Source: Caldimonas mangrovi (GTDB lineage Bacteria; Pseudomonadota; Gammaproteobacteria; Burkholderiales; Burkholderiaceae_C). From it: DNA of 64,000 nt. The position numbers and the translations under genes were made by a program. The notes beneath the pieces were generated by a model. That model was not told where the DNA came from. It was given only the letters and a program-made list of their open reading frames with translations, and did no database searches. This document shows, piece by piece, positions 9,172 through 18,935 of this stretch; within the stretch, counting starts at the first letter, position 1, and each line of letters starts with the position of its first letter. Location of the stretch: the NCBI RefSeq assembly GCF_023721835.1, contig NZ_JAMKFE010000004.1:1-64000 (forward strand), given 5' to 3'.

Positions 9172-9627
9172 TCACATGCCCCGGCTCAGGCGGCGCATGC
9201 GTTCGGACGGCGTGACGATGTCGGTCAGGCGGATGCCGAACTTGTCGTTGACCACCACCACCTCGCCCTGCGCGATCAGGTAGCCGTTGACCAGCACGTC
9301 CATCGGCTCGCCGGCCAGCGCGTCGAGCTCGATCACCGAGCCCTGGGCGAGCTGCAGGATGTGCTTGATCGGAATGCGCGTGCGTCCCAGCTCCACGGTG
9401 AGCTGCACCGGGATGTCCAGGATCATGTTGATGTCGTTGCCGGCGGTGCTCGGGCCGGTCGACGAAAAATTCGTGAACGACGCGGGCGAGACCTGCTCGG
9501 CCGGGGTGCTGATCACCTCGTTGATCGAGGAGGTCGAGCCGCCGCCGGTCTGCTGCGCCAGTGCAGCCTCCCACTCGGCCGCCATCGCGTCCTGTTCGTC
9601 GGTGGGCTTGGAGGATTCAAGTGACAT
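9172..9627 (-). CDS. fliN: Flagellar motor switch protein FliN
   Basis: C-ring switch protein, 151 residues. A variable acidic N-terminal half of about 70 residues precedes the SpoA domain: DIPVQLTVELGRTRIPIKH, VIELDALAGEPMDVLVNGYL and GEVVVVNDKFGIRLTDIV. It overlaps the end of fliM by 11 bases, so the two C-ring proteins are translationally coupled. The length is normal for proteobacterial FliN. Confidence 0.97.
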   Translation of the reverse strand: MSLESSKPTDEQDAMAAEWEAALAQQTGGGSTSSINEVISTPAEQVSPASFTNFSSTGPSTAGNDINMILDIPVQLTVELGRTRIPIKHILQLAQGSVIELDALAGEPMDVLVNGYLIAQGEVVVVNDKFGIRLTDIVTPSERMRRLSRGM

Positions 9628-10621
9628 TGGTTTCTCCCAACCAGCCGAAATCGCTGCCGGTCAACATTTGCTCGATCTTGATGGCGTACTTGCCGTTGGA
9701 GGTGCCGTAGTGGCAGTCGAATACCGGAACGCCGTCGACCTTGGCCTGCACCAGCGGCGACAGGTCCAGCTCGATGAAGTCGCCGGGCTTCAGCGCCAGC
9801 AACTGCTCGACGGTGGCCGGCGCATGGCCGAGTTCGACGGCGACTTCCACCTCGGCGGCCTGGATCTGGTGCGTGAGCAGCTTGACCCAGCGCCGGTCGG
9901 TGCCGACGGAGTCGCCCTGCACCGTGGAATACAGCACGTCGCGGATCGGCTCCAGCGTGGCGTACGGGATGCAGAAATGGATGGTGCCGGAGTTGTCACC
10001 GACTTCCAGCGTGAACGAGGTGGTCACGACGATCTCGCTCGGCGTGGCGACGTTGGCGAACTGCGGCTGCATCTCCGAGCGCTGGTATTCCAGCTCAAGC
10101 GGGTAGATGCCGTGCCAGGCCTTCTTGTACTCCTCGCGGATCACGTCGACCAGACGGTTGATGATGCGCTGCTCGGTCGGTGAGAAGTCGCGGCCCTCGA
10201 TGCGCGTATGGAACTTGCCTGTGCCGCCGAACAGCGAGTCGATCACCGCGAACACGAGTGTCGGATCGCAGACGATCAGCCCGGAGCCGCGCAGCGGCTT
10301 GACCGAGACGATGTTGAAGTTGGTCGGCACGACGATCTCGCGCAGGAAGGCGCTGTACTTCTGGACCTTGATCGCGCCGACCGAGATCTCGGGGCTCCTG
10401 CGGATCAGGTTGAACAGGCCGATGCGGACATTGCGGGCAAAGCGCTCGTTGATGATCTCCATCGTGGGCATGCGCCCGCGAACGATCCGCTCCTGGCTCG
10501 CGATGTCGTAGTTGCGGATGCCGCCGACCTGCTCCTCGACTTCCTCGAGCTTCTGGCTTTCGCCCGTGATGCCCTGCAACAGGGCATCGACTTCGTCCTG
10601 GGAGAGGATTTGCTGATTCAT
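9617..10621 (-). CDS. fliM: Flagellar motor switch protein FliM
   Basis: C-ring protein of 334 residues that binds CheY-P and sets rotation direction. The N-terminus MNQQILSQDEVDALLQGITG is the conserved CheY-binding peptide. The middle domain includes GLFNLIRRSPEISVGAIKVQ and LIVCDPTLVFAVIDSLFGG, and a SpoA-like C-terminal domain ends in GKYAIKIEQML. It follows fliL by 36 bases and overlaps fliN. Confidence 0.98.
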   Translation of the reverse strand: MNQQILSQDEVDALLQGITGESQKLEEVEEQVGGIRNYDIASQERIVRGRMPTMEIINERFARNVRIGLFNLIRRSPEISVGAIKVQKYSAFLREIVVPTNFNIVSVKPLRGSGLIVCDPTLVFAVIDSLFGGTGKFHTRIEGRDFSPTEQRIINRLVDVIREEYKKAWHGIYPLELEYQRSEMQPQFANVATPSEIVVTTSFTLEVGDNSGTIHFCIPYATLEPIRDVLYSTVQGDSVGTDRRWVKLLTHQIQAAEVEVAVELGHAPATVEQLLALKPGDFIELDLSPLVQAKVDGVPVFDCHYGTSNGKYAIKIEQMLTGSDFGWLGETNVT

Positions 10622-10657
10622 CGTGCGGTCCCGCGGGGGGTGGTCATGCCGCCGGGT

Positions 10658-11263
10658 TCACTGGATGATGAAGTTCGAGAAATGCACGCGCGTGACCGGG
10701 CTGTGCACCTTGGACTTGCGCTTCTTGCCGGCCGGGGCGCTGGCGGCGCCTTCCGCGCCTTCGGCGTCCACGGGCGGCAGGTTGATGCCCATCGGGCGCA
10801 CGGCTTCGCGCATGATCTCGGCGGCCAGCCGCTCCTTGCCGACACGGTCGAGCAAGTCTTCGGCGCTCTTGTGGGCCAGCAGCATCAGGATGTTGCCGCG
10901 CACGGCCGGCATGTAGGCCTTGAACTTTTCAGCTGTTTCCGCCGACTCGAGCTCGAGCGTGATGCCGATCTGCGCGTAGCGTTCGACATTCTTGTCGGCC
11001 AGATTGAAGGTGAACGGGTCGAGCGCCAGGAACACGGGCGGCACACCGGTGTGCATCTCGGAGACGGCCTCGTCCACCGTCACGACGTCTTCGTCCAGCT
11101 CTTCGTCGAGCACTGCGGCCTGGCGCTTCTTGAGCAGCACCAGGGCGGCCGCGGCGGCGACCGCCAGCAGCACCAACACGGTGACGATGATCAGCAGCAG
11201 CTTCTTCTTGCCGCCGCTCTTGGGAACGACGTCGACAGCGGCAGCGGCAGCGGGGGCGGGCAT
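10658..11263 (-). CDS. fliL: Flagellar basal body-associated protein FliL
   Basis: Bitopic inner-membrane protein of 201 residues that surrounds the stator. It starts MPAPAAAAAVDV behind AAGGAA, which favours 11263 over 11284. A lysine patch GGKKK precedes the single membrane segment LLLIIVTVLVLLAVAAAAAL. The periplasmic domain shows PFTFNLADKNVERYAQIGIT and ends VHFSNFIIQ, as in FliL. A longer-than-usual Ala/Lys-rich insertion (EGAASAPAGKKRKSK) precedes the last strand. It is the first gene of the second fli operon. Confidence 0.96.
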   Translation of the reverse strand: MPAPAAAAAVDVVPKSGGKKKLLLIIVTVLVLLAVAAAAALVLLKKRQAAVLDEELDEDVVTVDEAVSEMHTGVPPVFLALDPFTFNLADKNVERYAQIGITLELESAETAEKFKAYMPAVRGNILMLLAHKSAEDLLDRVGKERLAAEIMREAVRPMGINLPPVDAEGAEGAASAPAGKKRKSKVHSPVTRVHFSNFIIQ

Positions 11264-11433
11264 GTGATTTCCTTCGGGGCGCAAAAGGCGGTAAAGGTCC
11301 GTTGGGGACGCACTCAGCGCGATGTTTCGATTATTGGAAGGTGCGGCCGTAGCGAAGCCGGGAAAAGGACGGGAAAACGGTCGTTTTCGGCGCGGCAGGC
11401 GATGGCGGCCGGTTCACGGCAGCAGCGCGGCGT
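11264..11433 (-). promoter_or_regulatory. fliK-fliL spacer with a GAAAACG palindrome
   Basis: These 170 bases separate fliK from fliL and are long for this otherwise coupled cluster, so a second promoter for fliLMNOPQR is likely here. At 11373-11388 there is a two-armed palindrome, GAAAACG, two bases, CGTTTTC. I do not see a sigma-28 or a clear sigma-54 site. Confidence 0.35.
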
Positions 11434-12555
11434 TCAGGCATACAAGTCCAGTGCGCCGTTGACGCGGCGGGCCGGGGCGCTGCTGCGCGCGGGCTCGGCA
11501 GCTTCCAGTGCCTCGCCGCGCAACACGCCGGCGCGTGTCGGGCTGCCGTCTCGGGCCTGCTGGCCCGACCCGTGATGCTGCGACACCCCGCCGCCGCTGA
11601 GCGTGAGGCCGGCTTCCTGCAACGCGGCGGCCAGGTGCGACAGGCTGTTTTCGATGGCGGCGCGGGTGGCGGCCGACGCAGCGGCAAAGTCCACTTGGGC
11701 CTGCTGTCCCTGCACGGCGATCTGCACGCTGATCGGGCCCATCTCGGCCGGATTCAGCGTCAGCCGGGCCTGCTGCACGCCGTCACGCGCGAGGTAGCCG
11801 ATCTGCGCGGCGAAGGTGTCGGGGAAGTCCGGCGAGTCGACGGGCGTGTCGAGCTGCCGCATGGCGAGGGCGGTCGCCGGAGCCGATGGTGTCTGCGTCG
11901 GCGCCATGGCTTGCAATGCCGCCAGGCCGACCGGGGCGTCGTGCGCGCGGTTCGGTGCAGCCGGCGCGCGCGCGGACGTGGCGGCAATGGCCTCCTGAAC
12001 TGCGTGCAGGAGTGCATCCGCTTCTTCGGCCGCGAGGGCCGATGCCTCGTCGGCCACGCCCGACAGGTCGATCGAGCCCGGCGACAAGGCGTCGAGCGCA
12101 GCAGCGTCACTCTTCGACGCGTCGGTGGCGGACGCGCCGATCTGCGCGGTGTCTGCCTGCATCTTGGCCCGCCCGGCGACGGCGGTGGCTGGCTCGGCCG
12201 CCAGGCCGGCCGCGGCAACGTCTGCCTCGCCGGTCGGCGGCGCGGTGGCCGTCGCGGGATTTGTCGGCATCGATGATGCCGCCGCGAACACGAGCAGGGA
12301 TTCATCCACCGCGCGGGTCTCGGAGGCGTCGTGCGTCTCGTCGTTTTCGGGCGCCTCGGCGTCTTCGCGTTCGTTCGCCTTGTCGGCTGCCGCACGCTCG
12401 GGGGGCGGCAGCGTTTCCCGCGTGGGCCGCTCGCGGGCCTGCTGCAACGCCTGGGAGAACGCTCGCGACGGCGGGGGCGCCGGTGGCTGTGCCGGGGCAC
12501 GTGGCGCGGCGCCTTCGGCGCTGCCCGACAGGAACAGGAATGGGGCGGAGGTCAT
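11434..12555 (-). CDS. fliK: Flagellar hook-length control protein FliK
   Basis: Secreted molecular ruler and substrate-specificity switch, 373 residues. The N-terminal two thirds are low-complexity, rich in Ala, Pro, Glu and Asp, as in FliK. The C-terminal Flg_hook domain (about 255-345) shows GVQQARLTLNPAEMGPISVQ, QAQVDFAAASAATRAAIENS and LSHLAAALQEAGLTLS. The tail SQHHGSGQQ is also typical. It follows fliJ by 34 bases. Confidence 0.94.
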   Translation of the reverse strand: MTSAPFLFLSGSAEGAAPRAPAQPPAPPPSRAFSQALQQARERPTRETLPPPERAAADKANEREDAEAPENDETHDASETRAVDESLLVFAAASSMPTNPATATAPPTGEADVAAAGLAAEPATAVAGRAKMQADTAQIGASATDASKSDAAALDALSPGSIDLSGVADEASALAAEEADALLHAVQEAIAATSARAPAAPNRAHDAPVGLAALQAMAPTQTPSAPATALAMRQLDTPVDSPDFPDTFAAQIGYLARDGVQQARLTLNPAEMGPISVQIAVQGQQAQVDFAAASAATRAAIENSLSHLAAALQEAGLTLSGGGVSQHHGSGQQARDGSPTRAGVLRGEALEAAEPARSSAPARRVNGALDLYA

Positions 12556-12589
12556 TGGCGGCGAGATCGGCTTCGGGAATCGGCGCGTG

Positions 12590-13048
12590 TCAGGCGGTCA
12601 GCAGATGGGCGCGGCTGGCCCACGAGATGCGCGAGGCCTGCTCGTCGGTGGCTTTCTGATCGTGGCGCCCCTGGGCCAGCGCCTGCTCGGCGGCGCGGCG
12701 TTCGATCAGCTTGCGGATCGAGGCAGCGCGGGTCTCGCGTTCCATCAGCGCTTCCTGGGCGCGCTGGTGGCCGAGGCGTGCCTGCTCGGCGATGCGTTGC
12801 TGCTGTTCGATGGCGGTGTTCAGGCGTGCCATGAAGTTCTGGTAGCAGTGCAGGATGTCGATCGTGCCTTCGCGCTTGAATTGCGTGCTCCAGCGTTGCT
12901 GGTATTCGGCGCGGTAGTCGTGCAACTGGGTCGCCTGGCGCTGGGCGGCGTCGAGCTGGGCGGCAGCGCGCTGCATCACCAGCAGGGCGGCGTCGCGCTC
13001 CTTCTCGGCGTGTTCCAGGGCGACGGTCAAGGCTTGCATGCGGCTCAT
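12590..13048 (-). CDS. fliJ: Flagellar export chaperone FliJ
   Basis: Soluble coiled-coil stalk protein of 152 residues that sits in the FliI ring and couples it to the export gate. The whole chain is charged and helical with Ala/Gln heptads (AAAQLDAAQRQATQLHDYRA). The central QFKREGTIDILHCYQNFMAR is recognisable as FliJ. It begins 21 bases after the fliI stop, within the fliFGHIJK operon. Confidence 0.93.
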   Translation of the reverse strand: MSRMQALTVALEHAEKERDAALLVMQRAAAQLDAAQRQATQLHDYRAEYQQRWSTQFKREGTIDILHCYQNFMARLNTAIEQQQRIAEQARLGHQRAQEALMERETRAASIRKLIERRAAEQALAQGRHDQKATDEQASRISWASRAHLLTA

Positions 13049-13069
13049 CGGTAATCCTCAAGCGACGGT

Positions 13070-14518
13070 TCAACGGGGGTGGCGAGCCGGATCGCCGCTG
13101 GCGGCGAACACGGTCGACTGCATCTGCGCCACGCTGTCACCGAGCGGCGCGCAGACTTGCATGTCTTGCTGGAGCAGTGCGCGCATCGCGGGGAAGGCGC
13201 GCACGGCGGTGTCGAGTTCGGCGTCCTGCCCCGGCGCGTAGGCGCCGATCTGCAGCAGGTCGCGGCTGCGGTTGAAGCGCGCGTACATCTGACGAAAGCG
13301 GCGCGCGGCCTCGATGTGCTGCGGGCTCGCGACGTTGTGCATCACGCGCGAGGCGGACTTCTCGACGTCGATCGCCGGGTAGTGGCCGCTTTCGGCCAGT
13401 TCGCGCGTCAGCACGATGTGGCCGTCCAGGATGGCGCGTGCGGCGTCGGCGATCGGGTCCTGTTGATCGTCGCCTTCGCTGAGCACGGTGTAGAAGGCGG
13501 TGATCGAGCCGACACCGTTCAGCCCGTTGCCGCTGCGCTCGACCAGTTGCGGCAGCTTCGCGAAGCAGCTCGGCGGATAGCCCTTGGTGGCCGGGGGTTC
13601 GCCGATCGCCAGCGCGATTTCGCGCTGCGCCATCGCGTAGCGCGTCAGCGAGTCCATCAGCAGCAGCACGTGCGCGCCGCGGTCGCGGAAGTGCTCGGCC
13701 ACCGCGGTGGCGTAGCTGGCGCCCTGCATGCGCGTCAGCGGCGGCGCATCGGCCGGTGCGGCCACCACGACCGAGCGCGCCAGGCCTTCCTCGCCGAGGA
13801 TGTCCTCGATGAATTCCTTCACTTCGCGGCCGCGCTCGCCGATCAGCCCGACGACGATCACGTCGGCTGCGGTGTATCGCGCCATCATGCCCAGCAGCAC
13901 CGACTTGCCGACGCCGGAGCCGGCGAACAGGCCCAGGCGCTGGCCGCGTCCGACGGTCAGCATCGCATTGATCGCACGCACGCCGGTGTCCAGCGGCACA
14001 CGCACCGGGTCGCGGTCCATCGCGTTGATCGGGCGGCGCACCAGCGGCTCGTTGTGCACGAACTGCAGCGGCCCCTTGCGGTCCATCGGCCGGCCGTGCG
14101 AGTCGACCACGCGGCCGAGCAGGCCATCGCCCATCGGCAGGTGCAGGCTGCGGTCTTCGCTGCGTCGCCACGGATGGGCGGGCTGGCCCAGGCGGGGCGG
14201 AACGATCGGGCTGCTCATCGGCACCACCCGCGCGCCGCTGGCCAGGCCATGCACCTCGCCGGTGGGCATCAGGTAGGCACGGTCGCCGGCAAAACCGACC
14301 ACCTCGGCCTGCACCGGGGGCTGGCCGTCCATGCGCACCTCGCAGACGGAGCCGACCGGTACACGGATGCCGGCGGCCTCCAGCACCAGGCCGGCCACCT
14401 TGACCAGCGTGCCCTGCATCTCCAGCCCGATCGGCGCACCGGCGAAGGCGCGCAGGTCGGCCATGTACTGCTGCCAGTCGCGCAGCTTTTCGGCGGGGGT
14501 GGGCGCGAGTCCGTTCAT
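13070..14518 (-). CDS. fliI: Flagellum-specific ATPase FliI
   Basis: ATPase of the flagellar export apparatus, 482 residues, homologous to F1-beta. The Walker A is [17 protein letters not shown] and the Walker B is [34 protein letters not shown] is also characteristic. The start at 14518 overlaps the fliH stop in ATGA, which I prefer over an upstream start at 14554 that would run deep into fliH. Length is slightly longer than enteric FliI (457). Confidence 0.97.
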   Translation of the reverse strand: MNGLAPTPAEKLRDWQQYMADLRAFAGAPIGLEMQGTLVKVAGLVLEAAGIRVPVGSVCEVRMDGQPPVQAEVVGFAGDRAYLMPTGEVHGLASGARVVPMSSPIVPPRLGQPAHPWRRSEDRSLHLPMGDGLLGRVVDSHGRPMDRKGPLQFVHNEPLVRRPINAMDRDPVRVPLDTGVRAINAMLTVGRGQRLGLFAGSGVGKSVLLGMMARYTAADVIVVGLIGERGREVKEFIEDILGEEGLARSVVVAAPADAPPLTRMQGASYATAVAEHFRDRGAHVLLLMDSLTRYAMAQREIALAIGEPPATKGYPPSCFAKLPQLVERSGNGLNGVGSITAFYTVLSEGDDQQDPIADAARAILDGHIVLTRELAESGHYPAIDVEKSASRVMHNVASPQHIEAARRFRQMYARFNRSRDLLQIGAYAPGQDAELDTAVRAFPAMRALLQQDMQVCAPLGDSVAQMQSTVFAASGDPARHPR

Positions 14519-15237
14519 GCCGGTTCCTCGCTGCCTTCGCTGCCGGTGGTCCATTCGCTGTTCTGGCCGAGCGCGGAGACGGCCTGGCGCCAGCGCGTCT
14601 CGATGGCCGCGTCGATCACGCCGATGTCGGATTCGACGACACAGCCGCCGCGGCTGACGGACGCGTCCGGCACCAGCCGGGCCTGGCGCGACTCGAGGTC
14701 GAGCTGACCCTGCTCGGCCAGCAATTGATGGTCGTCCGGGTGCACGTGCACGCGGATGTGGCGTGCCGAATGCAGCAGCGTCGACAGCGCTTCCTGCGCG
14801 ACCGCCTCGATCAGGGCGGGCTGCGTCTGCAGCTCGCTGCGCACGACCTGACGAGCGAGTTCGCTCGCCACCAGCGCGAGCGAGCCGGCGAGTTGCTGTT
14901 CCATCAGTTCGAGCTGCGCCTGGAAGGCCTGCGCCACCTGCCCGACCTGGGCGGTGATCTGCGCGGCGTAGCTCTGCTTGAAGCTTTCCAGCGCCGACAG
15001 GCCGTCGCGGTAGCCGTCCTTGTAGCCGGCCTGGCGCGCCTGCTGCAGCGCGGCCTGCTGCTCCTCGGAGATCGGCTCGGGCTCAACGGGGGGCGCCGGC
15101 GCCTCGGCCTGTACCGGGCCGCTTTCGCCGTCCTCGAGCGAGCCGAGGTTCCAGGCCGAGAAGGAGTGCAGCTCCTCGCGCGGAATGAACCGGCTGTAGA
15201 GCGTGCGCGACGCGAATTTGTTAGACGAAGCTGTCAT
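14515..15237 (-). CDS. fliH: Flagellar assembly protein FliH
   Basis: Regulator of FliI ATPase, 240 residues. The N-terminal part includes [20 protein letters not shown]. The middle has the glycine-repeat helix typical of FliH ([14 protein letters not shown]), and the C-terminal domain shows [20 protein letters not shown] and [12 protein letters not shown], then [20 protein letters not shown]. It overlaps the end of fliG by 17 bases and the start of fliI by four. Confidence 0.96.
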   Translation of the reverse strand: MTASSNKFASRTLYSRFIPREELHSFSAWNLGSLEDGESGPVQAEAPAPPVEPEPISEEQQAALQQARQAGYKDGYRDGLSALESFKQSYAAQITAQVGQVAQAFQAQLELMEQQLAGSLALVASELARQVVRSELQTQPALIEAVAQEALSTLLHSARHIRVHVHPDDHQLLAEQGQLDLESRQARLVPDASVSRGGCVVESDIGVIDAAIETRWRQAVSALGQNSEWTTGSEGSEEPA

Positions 15238-16216
15238 CGCCGCCCATGCCCAGCACGACCTGGCCTTCGTCTGCCAGGCGGCGGACGATCTTCAGCAGTT
15301 CCTTCTGCTCGGCTTCCACCTCGGACAGCCGCACCGGACCGCGCGAGTCGAGGTCTTCGCGCAGCGTTTCGGCCGCGCGGCTCGACATGTTGCCGAAGAT
15401 CTTCTCGCGCAGTTCCGGCGAGGCGCCCTTGAGGGCGATGACCAGCGATTCGGTCTGCACTTCCTTCAGCAACATCTGGAAGCCGCGGTCGTCCATCTTC
15501 ATCAGGTCGTCGAAGGTGAACATGTTGTCCATGATCTTCTGCGCCAGTTCGGCATCGCTCTGGCGGATGTAGTCGAGGATCGCACTCTCCACGCTCGAAC
15601 CGAGCATGTTGATGATCTCGGCCGCGGTCTTGGCACCACCGAGCGACGCCTTGCGCAGCTTGTCGCCGCCGGCGAGCACCTTGGACAGCACCTCGTTCAG
15701 GTCCTTCAGCGCCGAAGGCTGGATGCCGTCGAGCGTGGCGATGCGGATCAGCACCTCGTTGCGCTGGCGCTCGGTGAAGCACTTGAGCACCTGCGAACTC
15801 TGATCGAAGTCGAGGTGCACCAGGATCGCCGCGACGATCTGCGGGTGTTCGTTGCGCAGCAACTCGGCCACCGAGGACGGATCCATCCACTTCAGGCTCT
15901 CGATGCCGGTGACGTCGCTGCCCTGCATGATGCGGTCGATCAGCAGGTTGGCCTTGTCGTCGCCGAGCGCGCGGCGCAGCACGGTCTTGACGTACTCGTC
16001 GCTGTCGCTGACCAGCATGCTTTGTTCGGAGGCGTCGGTCGTGAAGCGTTTCAGCACGTCCTCGACGCGGTCGCGCGGGATCACCTTCATCTTGGCCATC
16101 GTCTCGCCCAGGCGCTGCACTTCCTTCGGCGACAGGTGCTTGAACACCTCGGCCGCGTCCTCTTCGCCGAGCGACATCAGCAGGATCGCCGAGTCCTGCA
16201 GTCCTGCTTCATCCAT
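15221..16216 (-). CDS. fliG: Flagellar motor switch protein FliG
   Basis: C-ring protein of 331 residues that contacts the stator and generates torque. Diagnostic segments are ILLMSLGEEDAAEVFKHLSP at the N-terminus, the EHPQ motif in LLRNEHPQIVAAILVHLDFD, and the charged C-terminal torque helix LEEK-like region MDDRGFQMLLKEVQTESLVI. It starts 42 bases after fliF and its 3' end overlaps fliH, so fliGHI are translationally linked. Confidence 0.98.
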   Translation of the reverse strand: MDEAGLQDSAILLMSLGEEDAAEVFKHLSPKEVQRLGETMAKMKVIPRDRVEDVLKRFTTDASEQSMLVSDSDEYVKTVLRRALGDDKANLLIDRIMQGSDVTGIESLKWMDPSSVAELLRNEHPQIVAAILVHLDFDQSSQVLKCFTERQRNEVLIRIATLDGIQPSALKDLNEVLSKVLAGGDKLRKASLGGAKTAAEIINMLGSSVESAILDYIRQSDAELAQKIMDNMFTFDDLMKMDDRGFQMLLKEVQTESLVIALKGASPELREKIFGNMSSRAAETLREDLDSRGPVRLSEVEAEQKELLKIVRRLADEGQVVLGMGGDDSFV

Positions 16217-16258
16217 GGTGGGGTCCGGAGTGGTTCGTCATGTCGTGGGCCCGGCACA

Positions 16259-17968
16259 TCACGCCGCGGCTTCCTTGCTGACCCAGTTGCGCACGATGTT
16301 GGCGACCGCGCCCGGGTTGTCGCGTGCCAGCTGCCGCGCTGCCTCGAGCTTGTCGCTGGACATGGGCGCTGCCAGGATGGGCAGCGTCTGCGAGGGCCCG
16401 CCCGGCAGGGCCGGCAGCACCTCGGGGTCGTCCACGGTCGCGTCGAGCGTCCCGTTGCGTGCCGACTGCGTCGCGCCGGCTGCCTTCAATGCAGGGCGCA
16501 CCACGCCGAACACGATCAGCAGCGCCAGTGCGGTCAGTGCCCCCGGCACCGCGGCAGCGCGCAGCAGGTCGAGCGTCTGCGGCTGCTTCCACAGCGGCAG
16601 GTCGTCCGGGGTGTCGATCTTTTCGACCCGGAAGGGGGCGTTGACCACCTTCACCGAGTCGCCTCGCTCGCTGCTGAAGCCGATGGCTTCCTGCACCAGC
16701 GCCGTCAGCTTCTCGACTTCCTCTGCCGACAGCGGAGCGGTCGAGGTCTTGCCGTTCGCGGCGGTGTTGGTGCGGTGGTTGACGACCACGGCGGCGTTCA
16801 AGCGCTTGACGGTGCCGGTCGCGTTGCGGGTGACGCGCACGGTCTTGTCGACTTCGTAGTTGGTCACCGCGTCGCGCTTCATGCTCGCAGCGGCTGCCGC
16901 GGCCGCGCCGCCGGCCGCCTGCAGCGGCTGGGCCGCCCCGTTCACCGGGGCCGTCGCAGGCACCGGCGGCTGGTTGCTCGCCGCGCCCGGGATGCCGGTG
17001 GCGGCACCGCCGTTGGGCTGGCTCGACTCGGAGGTCTGTTGGCTGCGGATCGCGGCTGGCTCGTTGCCCTGGTTGGGGCGGTACTGCTCGGAGGTGGATT
17101 CGCTTTGCGAGAAGTCGACCTCGGCAGTGACCTGCGCGCGCAGGTTGTTGCGTCCCAGCACCGGCTCGAGGAGATCGACGATGCGGCGGGTGTACGAGGC
17201 TTCGATCTGGGTCACGTATTGCAGCTGGTTCGCGTCCAGCCCCATGCCGTGTTGGCCGTCGGCCGACTCGGTCAGCAATGCGCCCGACTGGTCGACCACG
17301 CTGACGGCCTTGGGCGCCAGTTCGGGCACGCTGGAGGACACCAGGTGCACGATGCCGGCGATCTGCGCGCGATCCAGCGTGCGCCCCGGGTACAGCGTCA
17401 GCAGCACCGAGGCCGAAGGCTTCTGCTGCTCGCGGAAGAAGCCGTTCTGGTTGGGCAGCGCGAGGTGCACCCGGGCGCTCTGCACCGCGGACATCGCGCC
17501 GATCGAGCGCGTCAGCTCGCCTTCGAGCCCACGCTGGAAGGTCAGGCGTTCCTGGAATTGCGTGATGCCGAAGCGCGCGTTGTCCATCAGTTCGAAGCCG
17601 ACCGTGGAGCCTTTCGGCAGCCCGGCAGAGGCGAGTTTCAGACGCGCGTCGTGCACCTTGTCGGCCGGCACCAGGATCGCGGCGCCGCCGTCGGCGTGCT
17701 GGTACGGGACGTTCATCTGCGACAGCTGCGCGATGATCGCCCCGCCGTCCTTGTCCGACAGGTTCGCGTACAGCACCTTGTAGTCCGGCTGGGCCGACCA
17801 CAGCGACAGTGCGACGACGATGGCCACCAGCCCTGCGACGCCAGCCCCGAGCGTCAGCTTGCGCGACGCGGGCAGGGCGCTCAGGTTGCCCAGCAGGCCC
17901 GCGGGTACGGGCGCGGCAGCGGCCGGTGCGGGCAGGTTGGGTGGTTGCAGTGCGACAGCGTTGTCCAT
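16259..17968 (-). CDS. fliF: Flagellar MS-ring protein FliF
   Basis: Inner-membrane MS-ring protein of 569 residues. It starts MDNAVALQPPNLPAPA; a GTG at 18016 would add 16 residues but has no ribosome site. The first membrane segment (VAGLVAIVVALSLWSA) is followed by YrvJ-like ring-building motifs (VLYANLSDKDGGAIIAQLSQ, ARVHLALPNQNGFFREQQKP), a variable Pro/Ala-rich periplasmic region, a second membrane segment (ALTALALLIVFGVVRPAL), and the FliG-binding tail ending NIVRNWVSKEAAA. First gene of the operon and divergent from fliE. Confidence 0.97.
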   Translation of the reverse strand: MDNAVALQPPNLPAPAAAAPVPAGLLGNLSALPASRKLTLGAGVAGLVAIVVALSLWSAQPDYKVLYANLSDKDGGAIIAQLSQMNVPYQHADGGAAILVPADKVHDARLKLASAGLPKGSTVGFELMDNARFGITQFQERLTFQRGLEGELTRSIGAMSAVQSARVHLALPNQNGFFREQQKPSASVLLTLYPGRTLDRAQIAGIVHLVSSSVPELAPKAVSVVDQSGALLTESADGQHGMGLDANQLQYVTQIEASYTRRIVDLLEPVLGRNNLRAQVTAEVDFSQSESTSEQYRPNQGNEPAAIRSQQTSESSQPNGGAATGIPGAASNQPPVPATAPVNGAAQPLQAAGGAAAAAAASMKRDAVTNYEVDKTVRVTRNATGTVKRLNAAVVVNHRTNTAANGKTSTAPLSAEEVEKLTALVQEAIGFSSERGDSVKVVNAPFRVEKIDTPDDLPLWKQPQTLDLLRAAAVPGALTALALLIVFGVVRPALKAAGATQSARNGTLDATVDDPEVLPALPGGPSQTLPILAAPMSSDKLEAARQLARDNPGAVANIVRNWVSKEAAA

Positions 17969-18141
17969 CGATCGTCCCAGCGGTACTTCGTCTTGGGATG
18001 GATTATTCGAAAGCACACGTGGCCAAGATGGCTGGAAGAGGGCGGCAAAGGGGTCCCAGTTCGCCGCATTGGGCGGCCGGCTCCGACCCTAAGATCCGTT
18101 CACGTCATCGGGGGGCGTCCGTCCCTCATGGAGTGCGTGTC
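17969..18141. promoter_or_regulatory. Divergent fliF-fliE promoter region
   Basis: These 173 bases must carry both early flagellar promoters, expected to be FlhDC-activated. No sigma-28 site is present on either strand. I could not identify a reliable FlhDC box by eye. Confidence 0.5.
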
Positions 18142-18474
18142 ATGGATGTCAGACTCAAACCTTTCAACTTCGACCAGGCGCTGGCCCGCAGCGGCGTGGT
18201 GCTGCCGACGCCACAGCGTGGGGCCGGCAAGGTCGAGGGCTCGGGCACGCAGGTCGGCTTCTCGCAGGCGCTGACGAATGCCCTGAAGTCGGTCAGCCAG
18301 GCGCAGGGCCAGGCCACCGAAATGCAACGCCAGGTGCAACTGGACAACCCCAGTGTGTCGCTCGAAGAGACGATGGTGGCCATGCAGAAGGCACAAATCG
18401 GGTTCCAGGCGACGCTGCAGGTGCGCAACCGCATGGTGCAGGCGTATTCGGACATCATGAACATGCAGGTGTGA
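18142..18474 (+). CDS. fliE: Flagellar hook-basal body protein FliE
   Basis: Rod-MS ring junction protein, 110 residues, exported early. The C-terminal half is diagnostic: SVSLEETMVAMQKAQIGFQA followed by VRNRMVQAYSDIMNMQV. GGAG lies nine bases before the ATG at 18142. The same frame is open upstream, but homologues start here. It is divergent from fliF and appears monocistronic. Confidence 0.97.
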   Translation: MDVRLKPFNFDQALARSGVVLPTPQRGAGKVEGSGTQVGFSQALTNALKSVSQAQGQATEMQRQVQLDNPSVSLEETMVAMQKAQIGFQATLQVRNRMVQAYSDIMNMQV

Positions 18475-18849
18475 GGGGCGCCCGACGGGTCCAGGCCTGG
18501 CGCGGCTCAGGCGCGGGCGAGCGGCCGTCGGCGCTTCGGTGCGGCGCCCTCGCTGGCGCGAGGGTGCGCTGCGGTGCTCGGGCCCAGGGCCCCGCGGCAG
18601 AACTTACTACGCGGCTGCGCCGCTGCGTTCAGACAGCCGCCGCGAGTCAGATCACGAAGCGCGCGTGACAGCGCGCGGGCCCCGACCCCTGCGCGCCTCG
18701 CCGCCGCACAGGCGCGCCGCCCGCCACCCGCCCACACCTTCGCGGAAGCGCCGGGGCGTGCAGATGCTCCCCCCTGAAATGCCCCTGCGCGCATACGCGG
18801 CAAGATCCACGAAGAGAGGCTCCGGCGCACGGCTTGTGCCGGCCCAGCG
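18475..18849. other. Gene-free GC-rich stretch after fliE
   Basis: About 375 bases with no believable gene between fliE and the repeat at 18850. It is open in several frames because of its GC content. Short palindromes occur (GCGCCCTCGCTGGCGCGAGGGTGCGC near 18540 in broken form). The stretch 18650-18845 has a simple composition that looks like a degenerate dispersed element rather than a protein gene. There is no clear terminator for fliE. Confidence 0.5.
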
Positions 18850-18926
18850 AACACCGCGGATCCGGCTTTGCCGGTCCGCTGGTGTTGCCCCCTTGAGGGG
18901 GCCGGCGAAGCCGGTAGGGGGTGGTC
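18850..18926 (-). repeat. Dispersed palindromic repeat, copy 2
   Basis: Inverted relative to copy 1. It reads CACCGCGGATCCGGCTTTGC, then CCCCCTTGAGGGGG, then GCCGGCGAAGCCGGTAGGGG. It lies just beyond the flhC terminator, so it marks the 3' side of flhDC. Confidence 0.88.
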
Positions 18927-18935
18927 TCACCAGCC

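Noticed and set aside
17969-18016. Extended FliF N-terminus from a GTG at 18016
   Set aside because: No ribosome site, and MDNAV matches the usual FliF opening better.
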